A stretch of 64,000 nucleotides of DNA from Alteromonas sp. a30. Its GTDB lineage: Bacteria > Pseudomonadota > Gammaproteobacteria > Enterobacterales > Alteromonadaceae. Below the pieces are notes generated by a model. The model ran no database searches and had not been told where the DNA came from. It saw only the letters and a list, made by a program, of their open reading frames with translations. The stretch spans positions 1 to 64,000 of the forward strand of contig NZ_JABEPE010000002.1 of assembly GCF_026788005.1 (NCBI RefSeq). Direction: 5' to 3'. The translations under genes were made by a program, and so were the position numbers. Positions within the stretch are counted from its first letter, which is position 1. Every line of letters starts with the position of its first letter. Of this stretch, positions 58,541 to 64,000 are shown piece after piece.

Positions 58541-59541
58541 TCCACCACGCTAACCAGTCTTTCTAAAATGTTCTCCATTGACGTATCAGGGAACAACAGC
58601 ATCAAATCAAAACTCACATCCGAGTTTTCTATCGCGTAGGCAATCTCAATCGCCGTTATTTTATTCCAACGACTGACATTGTTACTCAATAGTTGTTTTA
58701 AATCGGTATGACGCCCCAACACGATGGGATGATTAATATTTAATTTAACGTGAATTTGCTCAGATAGAGCTGTTAAACACGCACCAACCAGAATGTTGGC
58801 AATATCCATTAAAACCTCTAGTTCGAGTTCCGCATTTAAATTCACTTCGCTGTATTTCAATAAGCGCGCCATGCTCTTGACATTAGCATCATCGAAAATC
58901 AGCAAAGCTTCTCCATTAATGCCCGGACTCACAAACCCCTGAGAAATTGCAGAAATAGATTCTTTTTCCTGAACCTCGGCAATAGCCATATGCAATTCTG
59001 TTGAGGCAATTTCATTTACATTTGGAATAGGTAAATTAACAAAGACACCAAGCAGTTTGGCAAGCTTTTCACCTGCTCGACCCATGGCAACATTGGCCAT
59101 TTCACGATAAGCATCAAGACGTTCACTCAGGTCGGCGGGCTTTTTTAGGGCGGGTAAGTCATCGCCAATATCACCAGAATACAAACCGTACTGCTTCAAA
59201 ATAACAAACAGTTTATCTTTGTCGATGGGCTTTTGAATGAAATCAAGCGCGCCCATCTTCATCATCCTAGTACGAGCTTCTTCTTGCACATCCCCAGAAA
59301 CCACGATCACCATAGAGGGCAACTCATCTTGCTGAATACGTAACATGGTCTCGTAGCCATCCAGTACAGGCATATTGAGATCGAGAAAAAGCACTTCACC
59401 TTTTCCCTTAGCAATAAGATCAAGTGCCTCTTGCCCATTTTCCGCATAGCTCAGTTCAACGTCCCAGCCTCTAGGAATAGAACGTGCCATTTGGCTTCTG
59501 GCAAACTTAGAATCGTCGCAAATCAGTACCGAGATTGTCAT
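58537..59541 (-). CDS. Response regulator with CheC-type phosphatase domain (REC-CheC)
   Basis: 334 residues. The receiver domain has the CDD pocket (Asp9/Asp10), phospho-acceptor Asp54 (LFLDLNMPVLDG) and Lys in IQKPID. The second half (about 140-330) resembles CheC/CheX: the helix DAYREMANVAMGRAG fits the phosphatase pattern D-x3-E-x2-N, and VLMDIANILVGACL repeats it as E-x3-D-x2-N. It probably removes phosphate from a response regulator, perhaps its own receiver domain. ATG 59541. It is coupled to the PAS-GGDEF gene. Confidence 0.88.
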   Translation of the reverse strand: MTISVLICDDSKFARSQMARSIPRGWDVELSYAENGQEALDLIAKGKGEVLFLDLNMPVLDGYETMLRIQQDELPSMVIVVSGDVQEEARTRMMKMGALDFIQKPIDKDKLFVILKQYGLYSGDIGDDLPALKKPADLSERLDAYREMANVAMGRAGEKLAKLLGVFVNLPIPNVNEIASTELHMAIAEVQEKESISAISQGFVSPGINGEALLIFDDANVKSMARLLKYSEVNLNAELELEVLMDIANILVGACLTALSEQIHVKLNINHPIVLGRHTDLKQLLSNNVSRWNKITAIEIAYAIENSDVSFDLMLLFPDTSMENILERLVSVVE

Positions 59542-59592
59542 TGTTTACTGTTTACTACCCATTTTTCACCTACGGCTTCACACCTCAACATG

Positions 59593-60426
59593 TTATATCG
59601 CTACAGGTGCTTTGATGTGTGGATGACATTGATAATTCGTTAGTTCAAAGTCATCAAATTTGAAACTAAAAATATCCTTGATGTCTGGATTAATATGCAT
59701 TTTGGGTTTTGTATAAGGCTCACGAGTTAATTGTAAATCAACTTGTTCTAAATGATTTACATACAAATGAGCATCACCAAGTGTATGAATAAAATCGCCT
59801 ACCTCCAGTTCACAAACCTGCGCAATCATCATGGTTAACAAGGCGTAACTGGCAATATTAAATGGCACACCTAAAAACACATCACCACTTCGCTGATACA
59901 ACTGACAGGACAATTTACCATCTATTACGTAAAACTGAAACATCGTATGACAAGGAGGGAGTGCTTGACGATTTTGGGCTGCATTTTCTTTTGGGCTTAA
60001 TTTAGCATCTGGGAGCACAGCAGGATTCCAAGCACTGACCAATAACCGACGCGAATCTGGGTTAGATTTTATCTCCGCAATCACTTGTGCTATCTGGTCA
60101 ATAGATTCACCATCGGGTGATTCCCAGCTACGCCATTGTTTACCATAAACCGGCCCTAACTCGCCCCCATCAGTCGCCCATTCATCCCAAATACTGACAC
60201 CATTTTCGTTTAAGTATGCGACATTTGTTTCTCCCTTCAAAAACCACAAAAGCTCGTGAATAATTGACCGAAGGTGACATTTCTTTGTCGTTACTAAAGG
60301 AAACCCTTCTTGTAAGTCAAAGCGCATTTGATACCCAAAAATACTCAGGGTACCGGTACCTGTTCTATCGTCCTTCCTTGTGCCGTTTTCCTTAATGTGA
60401 CGCATTAATTCGAGATACTGTTTCAT
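59593..60426 (-). CDS. thyA: Thymidylate synthase ThyA
   Basis: A 277-residue enzyme making dTMP from dUMP with methylene-tetrahydrofolate. Folate/dUMP motifs: [30 protein letters not shown], the catalytic Cys in [33 protein letters not shown], and HLYVNH. About 13 residues longer than E. coli ThyA (264), through an insertion just before the active-site Cys ([12 protein letters not shown]). ATG 60426, following lgt by 33 bp as in E. coli. Confidence 0.97.
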   Translation of the reverse strand: MKQYLELMRHIKENGTRKDDRTGTGTLSIFGYQMRFDLQEGFPLVTTKKCHLRSIIHELLWFLKGETNVAYLNENGVSIWDEWATDGGELGPVYGKQWRSWESPDGESIDQIAQVIAEIKSNPDSRRLLVSAWNPAVLPDAKLSPKENAAQNRQALPPCHTMFQFYVIDGKLSCQLYQRSGDVFLGVPFNIASYALLTMMIAQVCELEVGDFIHTLGDAHLYVNHLEQVDLQLTREPYTKPKMHINPDIKDIFSFKFDDFELTNYQCHPHIKAPVAI

Positions 60427-60459
60427 GAATGTATTCTATCTTTATTCAAATATTATCGA

Positions 60460-61260
60460 TTAAGCTTTAGCACTTTTTGATGCATTTTTAAAAGCATAAG
60501 CAATGATAAACAACCCAACTAATATCATAGGTAATGACAGTAATTGCCCTTGAGACAAATAATTACCATAGAGACCAATATGTTCATCTGGCTCGCGGAA
60601 AAATTCAACAATAAAACGGAATGCACCATATCCTGTTAAAAATAATCCCGACACCACACCTGTTGGTTTTGGCTTAATCGAAACCAGCCATAAAATTGCA
60701 AATAGCACAACACCTTCGAGGAAGAACTCATAAAGTTGTGAAGGGTGTCTTGGCAAAGGTCCTGCGTTTGGAAAGACAAAAGCCCAAGGAACATCGGTTG
60801 TTCGTCCCCAAAGCTCTGCATTGATGAAGTTGCCTAATCGACCAAAGCCTAAACCAATTGGCACCAGTGGTGCAACGAAATCGCCGACTTTTAACAAGGT
60901 TGCTTGCCGTTTTTTGGCAAAATAAATCAGTGCCGCGATAACCCCAAGCAGGCCACCGTGGAACGACATGCCGCCTGTCCAAATTTTAAACAAGTAGAGT
61001 GGATCATCGAGAAATGCCTCAAACTGATAAAAAAACACGTAGCCAATCCGACCACCTAGAATGACCCCCATAAATGCCATAAACAGGAGATCGCTCAAAT
61101 GCTCTTCGGTCCACCCTGTGCGATATAAACGCCGTTTAGCTAACCACCAAGCAGCAAGAAAGCCGAGAAGATACATCAAGCCGTACCAGCGTAAAGCGAG
61201 CGGCCCTACCTCAAAAATAATGGGGTCAATGCTCGGAAAAGTTAAATAGTTATTTGCCAT
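60460..61260 (-). CDS. lgt: Prolipoprotein diacylglyceryl transferase
   Basis: A 266-residue inner-membrane enzyme that adds diacylglycerol to the lipobox Cys of prolipoproteins. About seven membrane segments; the Lgt signature [14 protein letters not shown] and the essential segment around SFHGGLLGV are present. The frame opens with TTG at 61275, but ATG 61260 ([13 protein letters not shown]) fits the family. Part of rppH-ptsP-lgt-thyA. Confidence 0.96.
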   Translation of the reverse strand: MANNYLTFPSIDPIIFEVGPLALRWYGLMYLLGFLAAWWLAKRRLYRTGWTEEHLSDLLFMAFMGVILGGRIGYVFFYQFEAFLDDPLYLFKIWTGGMSFHGGLLGVIAALIYFAKKRQATLLKVGDFVAPLVPIGLGFGRLGNFINAELWGRTTDVPWAFVFPNAGPLPRHPSQLYEFFLEGVVLFAILWLVSIKPKPTGVVSGLFLTGYGAFRFIVEFFREPDEHIGLYGNYLSQGQLLSLPMILVGLFIIAYAFKNASKSAKA

Positions 61261-61399
61261 ATTATGTTGTCTCAATCACCACTTTTGTTTAAACCGCACT
61301 CTACCGAGTACGCTTTCACATACTATTTTAAAATTGTCGAAAAATGAGTTTTGAAGGCTATACCCCAATTGACCTTCTTTTAGAATGCGCTGAATTTGA

Positions 61400-63682
61400 T
61401 TATTTACCTGCGCGAACGAGGCCCCCTAGCCCCATATTTTCCAGTTCAAGATTCAGAATCTCCCCAATTTCCAATGAATCGGGTTGTTTTAGCACGTCAT
61501 CCAAAATGCGTTGTGCTTCCACAATGTCAATTTGACTGACGACCCATTTTACTTTCGCCAGATTATGACCGTTAACGCTGAGTTTTCGGTATCCCATCGC
61601 CAACAAAAGAATAATTGCGGCAGGATCTGCACCTAATTCACCACACAACGTCACTGGTGTATCGACAGCATTCGCCTGATCAATAATTTGTTTCAACACC
61701 GCCAAAACTGCGGGGTGCAAATTATTGTATATGGACGAAACCCGAGGATTATTCCTATCAACCGCTAGCAAATATTGAATAAGATCGTTTGTACCTACAG
61801 AAAAAAAGTCAACTTGTTCAGCTAGCGCTGGAATTTGATAAACAGTTGCAGGCACCTCAATCATCACACCGATTTCAGGTCGCTTAAGCACTTCTCCTTC
61901 AGCCAGCCATTCATCTTGTACCTCCGAAAATGCTTGGTTTATCAAACGTTTTGATTCTTTCACTTCCGAAACAGAAGTAATCATTGGCAACATAATCCGC
62001 AAATTGGAGAAACCAATACTGGCCCGAAGCATCGCTCTTACTTGAACAATAAATATCTCTGGATGATCTAATGTTAAGCGAATACCACGCCAACCAAGAA
62101 AAGGGTTATCTTCCTCGTAGCTTAAATAGGGTAACGGCTTGTCTCCTCCCACATCCAACGTTCGCATAGTCACACTTTTGTTGGGGTAAGCTTTGAGCAT
62201 CGTCCGATACAAATTGACTTGCTCCTGCTCAGAGGGAAAGCGCTCTTTTTGCATAAAAGGAATTTCTGTTCGGTACAAGCCAATACCATCGCCCAGAGCA
62301 AGATAAGAAGCATCCAAGTCGGCTGACAACCCTGCGTTAATGAGCAATTCTAACGGCTCTCCATCTCGGGTGATGGCACAAAGGTCGGCATATTGCGCGA
62401 TGATCCGCTCTAGTTCTTGTTCTTCAACTATGAGCCGTTTAAAGCGTTTTAGCTCAGCTTCTTCAGGATTAACCCGAATCGTCCCAGAATACCCATCAAT
62501 TAGTATTGGATAACGATTAAAAACCGCAAGAGGAACATCGGAAAGTCCCATCACCGCCGGGATCCCCATTGCTCTTGCCATAATCGCAGTGTGGGAATTT
62601 CCTGAGCCTCTTAGTGAAATAATCCCCTTGAGTTTTTCCATCGGGTATTCGGCAAGCATGGCTGCTGTTACCGTTTCAGCCACAAGAATAATGGAGTCTA
62701 CGTCAACCTCAGGAACAACCTTATCATTCACTAAATAAGCAAAAACCCGCCCACCAAGATCTTCAACGTCGATTGCCCGTTCTTTCATGTAAGGATCGGA
62801 CATCATTGCAAACTGATTGCGATAGCCTTCCACTACAAGCTTTAGCGCTGAAGGTGCATTCCAACCTTCTAAAATCTTACTTTCAACTTCATTGCCTAAA
62901 CTATTGGCATCAAGCAACTGTTCGTATAATTGGAAAATGGACGCAACATCTTGAGGCACAGTTCCGGCAATGCGTTCTGTTAGCTCTTGGATGTCGTCTT
63001 TGGTTGCAAGCACAGCCTCCCGGTACACGGCAATGTCTTCGGAAATATCATCGCTACGCTGCAATACATAATCTTTTAATTGAATTCTATCTTCTGGAAC
63101 TAACCCCAAGCCTATATTTAGCCCAGGAGAACCCGGTACACCGAAGATGACACTTTGGCGCTTTTTACCCAAATGCCTAGGCTCGTTTACCCGTATGACA
63201 CCGCGCACCTCGGCATTCGCAATCTCCAATGCCATTTGGGCAGCAAGCGTCACTAAAAAAGCTTCTTCTTCCTCACCAAACTTTCGAGTTTGTTTATCTT
63301 GAATGGTAATCACGCCCAAAACTTGGCGTTGATGGATGATAGGGGTGCCAAGAAAGCCGTGATAAGCTTCCTCTTCAACCTCTGGAATGTGTTTATAGCG
63401 CCAATGCGTTTGCGCATCTGGCACATTAATAGGTTCGCCTTTTTGCCCAACGAACCCAATTAACCCTTCTGAAAAGCCAATTGATACCTTACCAACGGAA
63501 TCAGCGGACAACCCATCAGTTGCCACTAATTCAAATACCTTATTTTGGTAGTCGGCAAGGTAAATACTGCAACAAGAGATATTCATCACCTCAACTAGGC
63601 GATGGGCAACACAGGCTAATGCTTCATCCAAAACCGGAATCTGGCCAATCTCCTGCACAATTTCCTTAAGTTTGGTAAGCAT
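61400..63682 (-). CDS. ptsP: PEP-protein phosphotransferase PtsP (enzyme I Ntr)
   Basis: A 760-residue enzyme I of the nitrogen PTS; it autophosphorylates with PEP and passes phosphate to NPr. The N-terminal GAF domain (about 1-165) binds glutamine/2-oxoglutarate signals in E. coli. Then comes the PEP-utilising N domain, the phospho-His in SGNSHTAIMARAMG, and the C-terminal TIM barrel with TLDVGGDKPLPYL, GWRGIRLTLDHPE and CGELGADPAA. ATG 63682, 38 bp after rppH. Confidence 0.97.
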   Translation of the reverse strand: MLTKLKEIVQEIGQIPVLDEALACVAHRLVEVMNISCCSIYLADYQNKVFELVATDGLSADSVGKVSIGFSEGLIGFVGQKGEPINVPDAQTHWRYKHIPEVEEEAYHGFLGTPIIHQRQVLGVITIQDKQTRKFGEEEEAFLVTLAAQMALEIANAEVRGVIRVNEPRHLGKKRQSVIFGVPGSPGLNIGLGLVPEDRIQLKDYVLQRSDDISEDIAVYREAVLATKDDIQELTERIAGTVPQDVASIFQLYEQLLDANSLGNEVESKILEGWNAPSALKLVVEGYRNQFAMMSDPYMKERAIDVEDLGGRVFAYLVNDKVVPEVDVDSIILVAETVTAAMLAEYPMEKLKGIISLRGSGNSHTAIMARAMGIPAVMGLSDVPLAVFNRYPILIDGYSGTIRVNPEEAELKRFKRLIVEEQELERIIAQYADLCAITRDGEPLELLINAGLSADLDASYLALGDGIGLYRTEIPFMQKERFPSEQEQVNLYRTMLKAYPNKSVTMRTLDVGGDKPLPYLSYEEDNPFLGWRGIRLTLDHPEIFIVQVRAMLRASIGFSNLRIMLPMITSVSEVKESKRLINQAFSEVQDEWLAEGEVLKRPEIGVMIEVPATVYQIPALAEQVDFFSVGTNDLIQYLLAVDRNNPRVSSIYNNLHPAVLAVLKQIIDQANAVDTPVTLCGELGADPAAIILLLAMGYRKLSVNGHNLAKVKWVVSQIDIVEAQRILDDVLKQPDSLEIGEILNLELENMGLGGLVRAGK

Positions 63683-63720
63683 TACTTAGCTAAATCTCCT
63701 ACGGAAAACCGCTCCGTCAA

Positions 63721-64000
63721 CTATCTCCTACGTCGTCTTTTTTGGGGTCGCTCAGAAGTAGAATGGCGATTTGAAAACGGCTGACTAGGCATAGCAACCG
63801 TTACAAATTCCTTCATTACTTTGCGATAAACCTCTCGTTTGAAAGAGACAACATTTCTGATTGGATACCAATAACTTACCCAACGCCACTCATCAAATTC
63901 AGGATGCCCTGAATGGGTTAAGTTCACTTCTTGCTCTGGACAGGTTAACTGAAGCAAAAACCACTTCTGTTTTTGTCCGATGCAAATAGGCGTTGATTCA
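63721..64000 (-). CDS. rppH: RNA pyrophosphohydrolase RppH (5' end beyond window)
   Basis: Only the C-terminal ~93 residues are in the window; the frame is open through 64000. Segments [18 protein letters not shown] and [28 protein letters not shown] are strongly typical of RppH (Nudix enzyme that removes pyrophosphate from mRNA 5' ends). The Nudix box itself lies upstream, outside. The tail RPQKRRRRR is basic. It is followed by ptsP, as in E. coli. Confidence 0.93.
   Translation of the reverse strand, partial: ESTPICIGQKQKWFLLQLTCPEQEVNLTHSGHPEFDEWRWVSYWYPIRNVVSFKREVYRKVMKEFVTVAMPSQPFSNRHSTSERPQKRRRRR

Noticed and set aside
1-64000. CRISPR arrays, tRNA or rRNA genes, transposases, integrases
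   Set aside because: No regularly spaced repeats, no tRNA-like cloverleaf sequences noticed, and no recognisable mobile-element enzyme among the frames.

Overview
The window comes from a Gram-negative gammaproteobacterium, probably marine or otherwise free-living. It carries LpxC (lipid A), AmpD/AmpE, RapA, RppH and type IV pilin genes. The block from ampD to mraZ keeps almost the same gene order as the Escherichia coli chromosome around nadC-coaE-mutT-secA-ftsZ-mraZ. I cannot name the genus from the sequence alone. There are no tRNA or rRNA genes, no CRISPR array and no recognisable transposase. Most of the window is conserved core genome.

Layout: (1) 1-4923, minus strand: the first 1641 codons of a very large secreted protein. 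It has a signal peptide, calcium-loop (FG-GAP/VCBS-like) repeats, fibronectin/Ig/cadherin-like modules and a LamG domain, and it enters an SpvB (Rhs/insecticidal-toxin-complex) domain just before the window edge. (2) 5150-11937, minus: pyruvate dehydrogenase genes pdhR-aceE-aceF-lpdA, with a perfect PdhR operator upstream at 12017-12041. (3) 12311-13691, minus: ampD-ampE (peptidoglycan recycling). (4) 13801-20019, plus: aspartic protease, nadC, pilA, pilC, pilD, coaE, zapD, yacG; pilB is absent. (5) 20025-43661, minus: a pair of small membrane proteins, mutT, secA, an M23 peptidase, lpxC and the complete division/cell-wall (dcw) cluster ftsZ-ftsA-ftsQ-ddlB-murC-murG-ftsW-murD-mraY-murF-murE-ftsI-ftsL-rsmH-mraZ. 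It is read from a TTGACA promoter followed by three 10-bp-spaced MraZ boxes. (6) 43993-59541: an accessory stretch with glpK, a transglutaminase-like protein, a YdeI-like protein, two diguanylate cyclases, a REC-CheC protein, phoH, rapA, rluA-type, DUF3530, a hypothetical and ampG. (7) 59593-64000, minus: rppH-ptsP-lgt-thyA, the same order as in E. coli.

How the genes fit together: the mur/fts genes make lipid II and build the divisome. AmpG imports muropeptides and AmpD cleaves them for re-use by the same pathway. ZapD, FtsA and FtsZ act at the Z ring. SecA and Lgt serve protein export and lipoprotein maturation. PtsP (nitrogen PTS) and the two GGDEF proteins are signalling components.

The points most worth a second look are: the Rhs/SpvB giant running off the left edge; a decayed second copy of the phoH 3' end lying 508 bp from the real one, with a possible small regulated transcription unit between the copies; a diverged tandem pair of small membrane proteins next to mutT; a translationally coupled CheC-phosphatase/diguanylate-cyclase pair; an intergenic repeat present twice; and the missing pilB.
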